Of a stretch of DNA of 64,000 bases, positions 1-11,145 are shown piece after piece. The notes under the pieces were generated by a model. That model did no database searches and was not told the DNA's origin. It saw nothing but the letters and a program-made list of their open reading frames with translations. Position numbers and translations under genes: made by a program. Positions within the stretch are counted from its first letter, which is position 1. Each line of letters starts with the position of its first letter. Origin of the DNA: Macrostomum hystrix (Eukaryota > Platyhelminthes > Macrostomidae); NCBI GenBank assembly GCA_950097015.1, contig CATNEN010000001.1:14315001-14379000 (forward strand), written 5' to 3'.

Positions 1-705
1 GGCAGCTAGTTCTAGCTAGTTCTACAGCTGGACAGCTGCTCGAGTCGGAACCTGATAAATTACAAATTAGTGAGGAGCTCAATGTACATGGCAAGAATCT
101 TTACTTTTTCCGACCTGGAACAAAACTTGCGTATTCTAAAGAAATGAATACTCCTTCCTTTTGACCTAAGTGCGGTCAAGAGAATGTGCATTTCAATCTG
201 CCGCATCTGCGACTGCTACGAATCAACCTGCGAGAACCTCGATTCACCCAGCATTACTGCTTGATTAAGTACTCACTCTTGGCTTCTCAACCTAAAAAGG
301 CCTGGTGTCCTGGCCTTTCCTGGTTCCTGGTTGATTTCCTGGTTACATAGCCGGATGACTGTCGTCCTACTTCGTAACACCGACAACCGCGCCCTGCCTT
401 TATCATTAAGGCGTATAGTCTTTTACAGGCTGATCGAGGTGGTGTCTAGTGGCTTCAATCGTTAACACACTCGAGTCGCTTACAGCAGTGCACTTTCCTC
501 GACCGTCTTGTGCTCAACATGGAAGATGGCATCAAAAGTCCCGTTGTAAAACGTTGAGAATTAGACACTAAAAACTAAGCTGGATCAGTAGTAGCAGAAG
601 TCAGGACACTCGGGGCTGATCCGCCTTCGAAGCTGCAAGCTGACGAGGTCGTGATGCTCACATTGTTGCATCCTCTCAGATGGGGGACAGGGACAGGCTC
701 GCACG
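1..705. other. No gene recognised
   Basis: No convincing coding exon, RNA gene or element end was seen. The sequence is unique-looking, with no tandem array. It could be the far end of a gene outside the window. Confidence 0.4.
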
Positions 706-907
706 GAGGTGAGTGGCAGAGCGATCCAATGAGTTTGCCCCTCGTGCCAAGGTCCCTGAGCTCGATTCCGGAGAGAAGGCTTGGGGCCATGTCGTGCAAC
801 TAACGCCATTGAGGGCCAACCTCCAAGGCACAGTGAGAGTGTACACTGCCTGACAATGAGAAAGTCAGGCCAGATGTACACACCTGTGTGAGCGTATGCC
901 TGCGTAT
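706..907 (+). mobile_element. tRNA-derived SINE, 3'-truncated copy
   Basis: The head carries RNA polymerase III promoter-like boxes: an A-box-like GAGTGGCAGAGCG and a B-box-like GAGCTCGATTCC. The body (CCAAGGCACAGTGAGAGTGTACACTG, read in two parts, then CAGATGTACACACCTGTGTG) matches copies at 17.9, 19.0 and 33.4 kb. The copy breaks off near 907 without the terminal TAA-rich tail, so it is truncated at its 3' end. Confidence 0.7.
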
Positions 908-1661
908 TTGGGGTTTTTCGCTCGCTACATGCCATCTGAAGCTGAAATTCTTTTAAGGGTTTGCATACCGATCTGTTGTTGGCAGTATTTGTAAAGCACT
1001 TAGTTAGCTTAAATTAGGTACACCCGTTGCAAAGGCTTTGATTGTGTTTGAAGATTGTATAACTTTGTATAAGCGAGTGTATAACTTTACCTCGTCATTA
1101 CACACACCATAAGTATTTGTAGCTTTGGAGTATAGGTCTGAGGATTCGATTGATATGTAAGTAAAGAGGCCTTCAAACAGATCCTCAATAATTTTTAAAA
1201 GATTTGCTCTGTTATTATTTGTCTATTTTAAGTTGGGCTCAGCAATCTTTTCGTATTCGCGCGGTAATTTTAGAGCGAAGCCTAAATGAAAATTAACAGT
1301 CATTCTAAGAACAATACTGGAAATGATTCTCAACCTCTCAACGAGATGACACGGCGACTTTATATTGATGAATATATACTTATGTTGATTTATACTGATG
1401 AATACAGTCACCACAGGAAATTACCAGCATAGAATTCAGGATTCCAGTGCTCGGTGTCTGGACATCTGATGACTTAAACAGATGACAAACAGACACAGAA
1501 CGTTTTTCGCAACGCTCACAATCTAACCACATCGTCCGGGTGCAATGAATCGTGATCCTCACCGTAAAATATTTATGCAAAGCTGCTAAAAAACTATAGA
1601 CGGCAAAGAACTTCTTTCAGAAAGTCTTCAGGAAAAAAACGACGGTTAAAAAACTGTCGTG
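908..1661. other. Intergenic, 3' of the first PAN/glycine-rich gene
   Basis: No coding exon was recognised. Reading leftward from the stop at 1662 this is the 3' flank of the minus-strand gene. A short imperfect hairpin (CGACGGTT / AACTGTCG) lies at about 1639-1659. No clear AATAAA was found close to the stop. Confidence 0.3.
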
Positions 1662-3269
1662 TCAGCCGCACGGTGCGTCAGCCTTGATCAGTCGCAGGCT
1701 GACAAAGCCCTGCTCGCCTACACCACTGACGGCAGCACTTGCGTCACCAGAGCAGAACGAACCTCCGCCACCTCCGCCATGGCTGCTAGACGTGCCGGCG
1801 CCGCCGCCGCTGAAGCCGCCTCCTGCCCCGCCGGCGCCAATGCAGGTAATTCCTGTGAAAACCGAGCTGTAGCCGCCACCGCCGCCGCCGCCGCCGCCGA
1901 AGCCACCATCGCCACCTCCGCCGCTACCACCGCTGCCACCAAGCCAGCCGTCTGATTGGCTGCCGCCTCGCTCGCCGTCGCTTGAGCTGCGCCTCGGATT
2001 CAATGCCCTGCCCTGCCAGCCGGCGCCGCAACCACCGTGGTTGGCGCCACTTTGAGTTCCAGTCGGATTGTTCAGCCCAGGCTGGCCGTTGCTGCCACCG
2101 AAACCGTAGTACGCCGGCGTGGAGTCTCTGCTGACAGAATTCGTGCCACCAGATCCAGCAGACCCAGAAGCGCCTAGGAATGCAGTATTGCATTGTAGTT
2201 TAAGTTAGGTTTTTCGTATCAGCGTATGTTAAAAACTGTTAAATCTAACATGGCAAACATTGTTCTAAAAAATCCTTGGATGAGAAAGCTTCCTCAACGC
2301 ACATTAGTGAAATCAAATAATAAAATTGACATACGTGGAAACCTACCTGGTGAGTTGAGCTGACCGCCGCCTCCGCCGCCAGCTGCCAGGAGCAGATGAG
2401 ACAAGCTGCCAGTCGTTATATATACGAAGCTGCCGCCACCACCGCCAGCGCCGCATTGACTGCACGAGCTGCCTGCCATCTGGCCCACCACAATCAGCAG
2501 TCTGGTGCCGGCAGTCAGCTTGAAGTTGCCCGCGATGAGAGCACCGCGACCGCTGGGCTCGACTGAGTCGGGGCCTCCGCTGGCTCCGGCAGCTTCGATG
2601 CGGTAGCAGCCAGCGATGGTGATTTGGAGCTGCTGAACTGTACCAATCCGACCCGTGCTGACGTCTGCCAAGCCAAAAAAATAATGTATGATGTTATGCT
2701 ATGCTAAATATGTGATGTGAGACAAATACGGTGAGGCCAATTGTAATAAAGGTCTATTGCGAAGTAATGATGATAAGTGTTCATAATTTTTGCTCACTTT
2801 GAAACAACCGGTTGAAGTTCGTGTCGATGGTCGCTGGTACCAGTGGAGTTTCCGATCGCCACACTCTCGAGCCGATCGCTGAGCCCAGCACTTGTTGAGA
2901 AGCTCCAGCAACAGATGCTGCGGAGACATTTGCGTAGCTAATAATCAAAATCTGGCAAAGACTGGTGCTCTCATAAGTAATCGCCACTGAGCAGCTCCTG
3001 GCCTGACACTTCAGTATGCAGTCGGTTTCGATTGGGACGTTGGTGAAATTCGTCACTATATATGAGACGTTTCCATCGACAAAAACCGGTCCGTTGATGG
3101 CGAACATTGTCCGGCAGGTTTTAGCCAGTATATACCTGCCCGCGTGGTCTGCAATGTACGAGCTATTTTATGACTTTTTCATTCACTGGTCACACTAATT
3201 TGATCAATTGATTGACTTACCAATCGATAAAATCCAGAATGTAAAAATATTTAGGCTGAAAAAATTCAT
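1662..3269 (-). CDS. Secreted PAN-domain plus glycine-rich (ALK/LTK-type) protein, paralogue A
   Basis: Four exons on the minus strand: 3269-3221, 3148-2798, 2664-2347 and 2173-1662, all joined by phase-1 GT-AG introns, giving 409 aa. Exon 1 encodes a signal peptide starting MNFFSLNIFTFWILSI. Exon 2 is a PAN/apple-like module with the core cysteines in ETDCILKCQARSC and TSLCQ. Exon 3 begins the glycine-rich domain (CYRIEAAGASGG, LIAGNFKLTAGTRLLIVVGQ, then GGGGGSFVY and LLLAAGGGGGG). Exon 4 completes it (GQPGLNNP, HGGCGAGW, a long Gly run) and ends in QGFVSLRLIKADAPCG. The glycine-rich part resembles the ALK/LTK extracellular glycine-rich domain family (PF12810). No kinase or membrane segment is present, so an extracellular binding or matrix role is inferred only. 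It shares its architecture with the genes at 4.2, 7.9 and 17.2 kb. Confidence 0.85.
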
Positions 3270-4172
3270 ACTGAAAGAAAAGATATTTCAATACCTACTT
3301 AGATTTTTGCAGTTTTGTCTAGCTGTTATCGGCTGTTTTGCCAAACAGCTCCAGTGCGTTAATAAATACACAGTTTGTGGGGGTTCGATCGCATGACTAA
3401 CCCCAGTCAAATGATGCTCCAAGTTTTGAGAGTTTTAACAAGCAGCCAGCTGATTTAGCAAACAGTCACGCCAAACTCGAGCCTTTAACTCTCTTTCTTT
3501 TCTACTGCGCTTTTCAGCTTCTCCGTTTTAACGATTTTTGGCCCATTAAACTCGTAGAGTGATTTTGCAACGACCTTCCATATCAGCGGCTTCCAGTTCT
3601 GACGGTAGAATTGTGCGCAAAAATCTAAAACGACTCTATGAAATCGGTTCCTGATTTCATTCTCATTTCTCTTCTTTTCATTATTAAATGAAGAAAATAC
3701 AAGAAAAAGTTTTCTGTGTTCCTTATTTATGATATTTTTTATTGCAAGATAAAACTTAACAAAAACAACAGTCCCCTTCTTTCTTCTAGTGAAAAGCCAG
3801 TGAAACTGGGCTAAAAAAATTGTATCCTTATTGTTCACGTTGTTATTTGCATCAAACGTCCCTGTCCTGTTGCCACGAGCCACCTGCCACCTGCAACCTT
3901 AATAGTAATCTTAACATTAACATTAAAAGGATAGTGTATTATTCTGCCTTCTATATATATACGAGCGTATATATATATATATATTGTTAGTTTATAAAGT
4001 TTACAAAAGTTTGTAAGTTTATAAAAAATACATTTTGCTCTCGCCGAAGTTTTGCTAAACATAATATTCCACTCAGTCGCATTTACACCTAATGTCATCC
4101 ATGAAATCAACTGCTAGTTACAGAGCTCTTCTGGCCAAAATAGCTATTATTTGTGTTTCCCTCTTCTTCAAT
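3270..4172. other. Intergenic between paralogues A and B, with AT microsatellite
   Basis: This holds the upstream flank of paralogue A and the 3' flank of paralogue B. A TA dinucleotide run interrupted by CGAGCG lies at 3951-3985. No exon was supported. Confidence 0.4.
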
Positions 4173-6539
4173 TTAGTCGCATTGGCCGAACGGCTTCAGC
4201 AGCTTCAGGCTGACGAAGCCCTGGTTGCTGCCAGTGTTGCCTCCGCTGGTGGCTGTGCAGCCGCTGCCCCCGCAAAATGATCCACCGCCGCCGCCTCCGT
4301 GGTAGCCAGCGATGCCGGCGCCACCGCCGCTGAAGCCTCCACCGGCTCCACTGGCTCCAGCTGCTGATTTCTTGCCCAAATAGGCACCCCCTCCTCCACC
4401 CCCAAAGCCTCCATCACCACCGCCACCGTCTCCGCCTTTGCCTCCCAGCCAGCCGTTCGCCAGACTGCCGCCTTCCTCACCGTCCACGGCGCTGCGCCTC
4501 GGATTGACAGCCTTGCCCAGCCAGCCAGCACCGCAGCCGCCGTGAAATTCATCATTCTTCGTTCCACTCGGATTGTTGAAGCCTGGCTGACCGTTAACAC
4601 CTCCGTAGCCAAAAAAGTTTTTGTCGCCGGCCACAGAGTCCGTTCCATTCACTCGATCCGATCCCGAAGCCCCTGGTGAAGAAAGGTTTTGTGCATGTCG
4701 CGACTTTCGTCTCTGCCTTCTGTCCTCTATTCACTCGTTCGTTCTCTGCACTTTTCTTGTTTGCATCGTCCAGTTCAATTTAGTTCTTTCTCGTTATCTC
4801 TGCTCGCGGCTGATCTATCATTCTCTCTCCTTTCCTCTTCTCTGATTGGTCCGCCGCTCACATTCTAGCCTCCTCTCGTACCCTCAGTCGTGCACTCTTT
4901 AGTTATCGTACCACCAACCCCCTCCAGTCTGTCCAAATTAACCAAAAATATAAATATAAATATAAATTAACCAAACTCTCACTTTTCACTTGACTTCGCT
5001 CTCCATAAGCTACCTGCAGGCTAGCTAGACAATTGAGTCTGCCCCTCTCAGTTTTCTCGACAGTGCAAGAATTTTATTTTGCCTTTCGACCATTAGAAAA
5101 TATGTATAGCAACTTACCAGGAAATTTTTCCTGACCTCCGCCACCTCCACCAGCAGCCAACAACAGCTGCGGTTGTTGAGCCATAGTTTTGTACACAAAG
5201 CTGCCTCCACCGCCTCCTCCGCCGCAATCTTTCAAAGTGGCACCGCCAGATTGTCCAACCACTACATTCAACAGAGAGCCAGTCGTCAAGCTGAAGTTTC
5301 CGGCTATGAGGGCGCCACGTCCGCTCGGCTTCGTTGTTCCGGGACTTCCGCTCGCTCCGCCCGCTTCGATCCGGTAGCAGCCGGTCAGGTAGACCTGCAG
5401 CTGCTGCACCGAGCCATTCCTGCCAGTGCTGCTGTCTGAAAGTCACCAATCGATCAAATTCACAATAGATTGTATTTCAAATGCTTATAAAAATTCATGC
5501 TAGTATGTTTTGCTTTCAAGTTCCGGTTGGTTTTTAATTTTTTTAGTTTTCAGGAATGACGTCCGGCTTCCTGCTATCTAGGCCCATCGGTCGTCGCCAC
5601 AAAGTGTAGCGCCGACGATTTCTCACCACTGTAGAGATTTGTTCTCTATTAGGTGGACAAGATACGCTCGTACAACTATTTTTGTGTGCGTCAAGCTTCG
5701 TCAAGTCGTCAACATGATAATTTCCAAGGAGCTGACAGCACCCATTAAACAGTTTCAGCTTGCGATTCAGCAGTGGCAGGTAGTCAAGACCGTGCTGGTT
5801 TAAAACGAAAATACTATACATGCCAGGTAAAGGTGGAGCTGGACTAGAGCTGACTAGAGTTGCGCCGGAAAACTGGAAATATGTTAACTAAAGACGCCAA
5901 AGTGCTCAACGCCTCTACGACAGACCAACCTTAATTAGTCTTTGATGAAATTAAAAAAAATTGTAGCTGACAAAGGCGATATATTTATGAGCTACGCTCT
6001 AAAAAGCATGACTATTTATATAAATTCTATATGAACTCTAATAGACCAAAGAAGATAGCTCGAATATTGAAGGTGCTTTTGATCCTGTTTGATTACTCAC
6101 TGAGAAAGTTGACGCTGATATTGGTGTTCGTGAGCAGTGAGTTGTCGGTTCTCCACGTCCTTGCTCCGGTCTCTGAGCCCAGGAGTCGCTGTTCAGGGCT
6201 GCCTAGAGTTGGGTTCTGGTAGATGACAGCCATCTGACAGAGTCCACGGCTCTCGTAAGCCACCGCCACCGAGCAGCCAATCGACTGGCACCTCGTGACG
6301 CAGTCGATCTCGGAGCGGACACCGGTCTGGTTGAAAACGTCACTGCGTACCGTGGCGTTGACTACCGCATCGTTGACCAAGTAAAATTCTCGGTCTGGTA
6401 GTTGCGTCACAGTAATGCAGCTTGCTGGAAATAAAATAACACACTTTAACTGAGCATTTTTTACTCAAATTGAATCAAGCTTAAATAACTTAATCTTACC
6501 AATGAGCTGGTATAAAATTAGAAGCTTAAGTGGTCTCAT
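4173..6539 (-). CDS. Secreted PAN-domain plus glycine-rich (ALK/LTK-type) protein, paralogue B
   Basis: Four minus-strand exons: 6539-6500, 6424-6101, 5435-5118 and 4672-4173, all phase-1 introns, giving 393 aa. The signal peptide is MRPLKLLILYQLI followed by ASC. The PAN module has cysteines in EIDCVTRCQSIGC and RGLCQ. The glycine-rich domain is split between exons 3 and 4, with GRGALIAGNFSLTTGSLLNV and VVVGQSGG, then HGGCGAGWLGK and a run of more than 20 Gly-rich residues ending in QGFVSLKLLKPFGQCD. Exons 3 and 4 are nearly identical in nucleotide sequence to those of paralogue C, while the middle of intron 2 differs (665 bp here, 300 bp there). Secretion is well supported; the ligand or matrix partner is unknown. 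Confidence 0.88.
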
Positions 6540-7903
6540 TTTCTGGCCCAGAAACAGCAGCAAAGACAGCAGGAACGGAGCGACTCTAAAATATTTTTGC
6601 TGTTACAATCGTTGGACGGATCCTAGAGCTCAGTTGTTCTTAACTTCTTCTGCTCTAAAGATCTATTGATTCTTGAGTTGGTTTGGGTTGAGTTGAGTGA
6701 CGAGCTACTTTTTCTCATCCCAAGCTGCGACTCAATTGTTTTCCATGTCAATACTTTTGCAGCATTGGCACCAACGCATCATTCGCCATTACAATTGTTT
6801 GTCAGATGTTTGACTCTCACGATGCAAACTCTTGTCTTGCAATTGTCCAAAATTATACGTACCTCTCAGATGTTACTCTGTATGTAGTTAGGAGCCTGTT
6901 CTTGGAGGGCTATTGCTGCTTCTATGAATTCTGCGGAGTCTGGTCACACTCAGTAAATTTTGCTGGTCTCACTTCCTTGAAAAATTTTGGCAATCTTTTT
7001 GTTTGCAATAACTTCTAGACGAAACGTTTAACTCCCTTCTCTGCCGACATGTCTTGCAAAGAAATGTTATTAAAATACAGATTTTTCCAATACATTAAGT
7101 CACTTTACTCACCGAAACTAAATTGCATGATTTATATTTTTCACTAAAAGTACACTATTCTGCTGATCAAAAAAATTATGCTTCTAGATTGAGTAACTAC
7201 GCGCCGTTGGATGAGGCGTAATTTTCCTTATTTTATCTCTTTATAGATCTTTATTATAGTTTACCTGTAATTTGGTCTTACCTTCCAGTTTTACTTGTTA
7301 TATGTAACTTTTTAATGGGTTTACATTTTCAATGTGTCTGTGGCATCAATCATACTTTGTCAAAGAATTACAACCATTTTTTCAAGTCACGCCTACTAAA
7401 GCCAAGCTAGTAGTTTAGAGCAGCTATTTATTTGCCACACAGAACTTCTCTTAACTTAATTGCTTGTTTCTTATCGTCGAAGCTTTTTAGCGTTCATCCC
7501 AAATATGCTACTCATAGTGGCATCGAGCCCAGTAAGACTGTAAAGAATAGACAGGGGCATTTGTTTCAGTGTCACGCAAACTATATTTTTATTTAAAAGG
7601 TAATTATAGAGATAAAATAGTCTAAAAAAATAGTAAAACAATAAGATACATGCCTCAAACCCACATCATGTTTCTGCTTTTATTTGAACGAGTTGTTCAT
7701 TGAATTATGTATCAGTAAGAAAATCTGGTAATGAACTTTCCACAGCTAACAGTTATCCATCGCATTTCTCTACAAAGGCTACTCAAAGTAGCATCAAAGT
7801 GAGTTATTGTGATAAATTAGTTATCGACTAAAAGGTTTGTTAGATCAGAAGAGTGTTCGCAAACTGTCACTGTTTCTCTAAATTTATATCTTATTTGAAA
7901 GTA
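6540..7903. other. Intergenic between paralogues B and C
   Basis: About 1.36 kb, AT-rich, with no coding exon or repeat array recognised. The 5' part is the presumed promoter of paralogue B (minus strand). No TATA or initiator element was convincing. Confidence 0.35.
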
Positions 7904-9609
7904 TCAGTCGCACTGATCGAAGAGCTTCAACAGCTTCAAGATGACGAAGCCCTGGTTGCTGCCAGTGTTGCCTCCGCTAGTGGCTGTGCATCCGCTGCCC
8001 CCGCAAAATGATCCACCGCCGCCGCCTCCGTGGTCGCCAGCGATGCCGGCGCCACCGCCGCTGAAGCCTCCACCGGCTCCAGCTGCTGATTTCTTGCCCA
8101 AATAGGCACCCCCTCCTCCGCCCCCAAAGCCTCCGTCACCACCGCCACCGTCTCCGCCTTTGCCTCCCAGCCAGCCGTTCGCCAGACTGCCTCCTTCCTC
8201 ACCGTCCAAGGCGCTGCGCCTCGGATAGACAGCCTTGCCCAGCCAGCCAGCGCCGCAGCCGCCGTGATACTCTCCCGATAAAGTGACGTTTGGGTTGTTG
8301 AAGCCTGGCTGACCGTTTGCGCCCCCAAGGCCGCGATCCTTTATGTCAGCTGACACGGAGTCAGTTCCACTAACGCCTCCTGAACCTGCTGCACCTGGGA
8401 TGTCGAAAATGTTCACTCTGTGGTAGAAAACTGGATTCATTTTTAAAATAGAAATTACAATAGCCTACCTGTGCTTAGTGCCTGACCTCCGCCACCTCCA
8501 CCAGCAGCCAACAACAGCTGCGATTGTTGAGCCATAGTTGTGTACACAAAGCTGCCTCCACCGCCTCCTCCGCCGCAATCTTTCAAAGTGGCACCGCCAG
8601 ATTGTCCAACCACTACATTCAACAGAGAGCCAGTCGTCAAGCTGAAGTTTCCGGCTATGAGGGCGCCACGTCCGCTCGGCTTCGTTGTTCCGGGACTTCC
8701 GCTCGCTCCGCCCGCTTCGATCCGGTAGCAGCCAGTCAGGTAGATCTGCAGCTGTTGCACCGAGCCATTCCTGCCAGTGCTGCTGTCTGAAAATACACCA
8801 ATCGATAAGATTCCGGTTGAAATGTGGTGAAAAAGCTAATTCTGCCTTTTAAAAGTCTCTGGAAACGCACACAAGCTACTGATCTGATACGTAGTCGCAA
8901 AATTTTTCAAGAAAGACGGAGGCTTTATGGACAGGCTTGTGGTCGCTAAGTGGCCTATCTAGGGAATATATGATCTATGCTTAGGACCAATGAACCAGTG
9001 AAACAAAACAGCTTCAGATGGAAGGAGATACTAATGAACCATAGAATGCATATTGCAGGTGCTTTTGATCCTGTTTGATTACTCACTGAGAAAGTTCACG
9101 CTGATATTGGTGTCCGTGAGCAGTGAGTTGACGCTGATATTGGTGTCCGTGAGCAGTGAGTTGACGCTGATATTGGTGTTGGTGTCCGTGAGCAGTGAGT
9201 TGTCGGTTCTCCACGTCCTTGCTCCGGTCTCTGAGCCCAGGAGTCGCTGTTCATGGCTGCCTAGAGTTGAGTTCTGGTAGATGACAGCCATCTGACAGAG
9301 TCCACGGCTCTCGTGAGCCACCGCCACCGAGCAGCCAATGGAATGGCACCTCGTGACGCAGTCGATCTCGGAGCGGACACCGGTCTGGTTGAAAACGTCA
9401 CTGCGTACCGTGGCGTTGATGACTACCGCATCGTTGACCAAGTAAAATTCTCGATCTGGTAGATGCGTCACAGTAATGCAGCATGCTGGAAAATGTATAT
9501 TGTTTAATTAGCTCTGAATTGTACGAGGGTAAAATACTAGATGCCGGGAGTTTAATCAGTAAATCTTATCAAAAAGCTGACTAAAAACGAGCCATTTTAA
9601 GTGGCTCAT
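7904..9609 (-). CDS. Secreted PAN plus glycine-rich protein, paralogue C (first splice donor mutated)
   Basis: Exons by homology: 9609-9570 (signal peptide MSHLKWLVFSQLF), 9485-9087 (PAN), 8786-8469 and 8394-7904 (glycine-rich), giving 415 aa if spliced like paralogue B. The frame is open throughout exons 2-4, and the closing residues QGFVILKLLKLFDQCD match the family. Two oddities are visible. At the position where paralogue B has the exon-1 donor G|GTAAG, this copy reads G|ATAAG, so the canonical GT is lost. The PAN exon also ends with three copies of an 11-residue unit (SLLTDTNISVN) where paralogue B has one. It could be a gene using another 5' exon, or a young pseudogene with intact downstream exons. 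Confidence 0.75.
9088..9202 (-). repeat. In-frame 33-bp coding triplication next to a splice donor
   Basis: Three copies of a 33-bp unit encode SLLTDTNISVN at the extreme 3' end of the PAN exon of paralogue C, directly before the GTGAGT donor. One copy carries an extra two residues (TN). Paralogue B has a single copy. Reading frame is preserved. Confidence 0.9.
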
Positions 9610-10778
9610 TGCTTGTCTAAACCGAAGAGCAAGGCGCCAAAAGCAGAAACGTTGGCCAAGCTGGATGCTAAGAACTTTCCAGCGTTTTTATGCGTCAACC
9701 TAGCAATTCTTAGACTCAAGTCAGTCTGTTTTCCTGCATGCCTTAGCTATTGAGTCTTGTCAGAGCAGATCATGCGTTTAGCTGCTTAAAACCCTTTTTG
9801 TCTAACGCCAAGTCAGTTAATGGTTTTTAGCAACCGCTCAACCAGAGCAAGTGCTAGCCATCCCTGCTTGACAATTCTCCTGGGGCCCTTGAGTTAGAGG
9901 AAGACTCAAGTAAGACCTTTGTCTGTTGATTCCAAGGCTATTAAAAAATCCTTTTCGGTGTCCTAATGATTTTGATTAAATTACAGATTTGCACATGTCT
10001 ATTTTATGTTCGGTTTAAAGCCAACTGGGTATATTGTCTTGTAGGGGTCCCATAGTGGTCAGTCAATATTTTCTTCGCAGTTTTACTGCTCGTTAGTATC
10101 ATACCTCTGCTGAACAATAGATTAAAAAAACTTCTCAAAGCTTTTTTACCTCAACTCTTCACAAAAAACCCAATGATAGACAGTATTTTTCCGCGTTATG
10201 TTGTCATGCGTCCCTAAGGCTTATTGAGCTGTCACAATATTCACTTTGACAACAAAAGCAGCAACTTGCTGGACGTCAATCGATGACAAAAATGTCTTTG
10301 CTGCTAGGAAAACTATGCATGAGTTAACTTCTCTTTGTTAGGCACAGGCGCCTAAACACTCTTAAAATTTCTGTATGCGTTGAGTCAATATCACTGTACT
10401 TAAAATCCAGTCCGGTATTTTCAAGCGAAATAAAAATTTTGTAGCCTAAGGTAGCCTAAGGACTGAAACAATGAACATCAATCTACCGTTATAATCCCGA
10501 CTTTGATATTAATGATTTAACGCATATATTAAATCCTACTTAGGTAAGTTTGTTTTATTTCGACCTTCAAATAAAGAAAAGCAATAAAATATAAAACCAA
10601 ATGAGCGTTACTTACTACTTATCATCCGATTTAGCGCAAACGCAAGAAAACTCTGTAGATTAGATTGAATAATTTGGACGGCAACACTTCTAAGAATTGT
10701 TCACAATGATATGTGGCTTACCAAAGATTAAATATAACAATATTAATGAATCAGAATCATCAGTATCAGTATCAGGGC
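9610..10778. other. Intergenic, nothing recognised
   Basis: About 1.2 kb upstream of paralogue C. No exon, tandem repeat or element end was recognised apart from a short duplicated phrase GTAGCCTAAG at about 10442-10461. Confidence 0.35.
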
Positions 10779-10968
10779 AGATGTACACACCTGTGTGAGC
10801 GTATGCCTGCGTACGGTATCTGTGTGCGTGTGTGCTCAGGAGTCAGCGAAATGGGTAGAATTGCCTCCTCGCTGGCTGCGGGTCTAGTGTCACCAAATGA
10901 TGTGCCATTGCCCGCAGCCCTCAGGTAAATTATTATTATTATTATTATTATTATTATCAGTATCAATA
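10779..10968 (+). mobile_element. tRNA-derived SINE, 5'-truncated copy
   Basis: This is the 3' half of the same SINE family as at 18.99 kb. Shared phrases are CAGATGTACACACCTGTGTG, GCTCAGGAGTCAGCGAAATG, CCTCCTCGCTGGCTGCGGGT and GATGTGCCATTGCCCGCAGC. It ends in an (ATT)n tail of about ten units. The tRNA head is missing, as expected for a 5'-truncated retroposed copy. Confidence 0.75.
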
Positions 10969-11096
10969 AAGCTACAATAACAAAAACAAATATTTGATAT
11001 ACATATATAATAAAAATAGATTATAATATACCAAGTGTATCATTGGTCTTGAATTTTCAGATTAGCAAAATACGCCTACACTCAACAATGCACGCA

Positions 11097-11102
11097 TTTA
11101 TT
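11097..11102 (-). promoter_or_regulatory. Polyadenylation signal AATAAA of the glycosyltransferase
   Basis: TTTATT on the plus strand, i.e. AATAAA on the minus strand, lies 44 nt downstream of the stop codon of the minus-strand glycosyltransferase. This is a suitable position and sequence. Confidence 0.6.
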
Positions 11103-11145
11103 GTTTAAGCGTATGAAAAAAAATTTGGTATTACACTTTAATTGA

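Noticed and set aside
1662-1955. Plus-strand Ala/Pro-rich frames over the glycine-rich exons
   Set aside because: Shadows of GC-rich Gly codons on the minus strand. Only the minus-strand frames have splice sites, signal peptides and paralogues.
3485-3883. A 132-codon minus-strand frame upstream of paralogue A
   Set aside because: Low-complexity Lys/Asn/Phe composition, no recognisable domain, and AT-rich context typical of chance frames.
5543-5821. A 92-codon minus-strand frame in intron 2 of paralogue B
   Set aside because: It has an ATG and two cysteines in a CPPN context, but no counterpart in paralogues A, C or D and no splice sites keeping phase 1. Treated as intron sequence.
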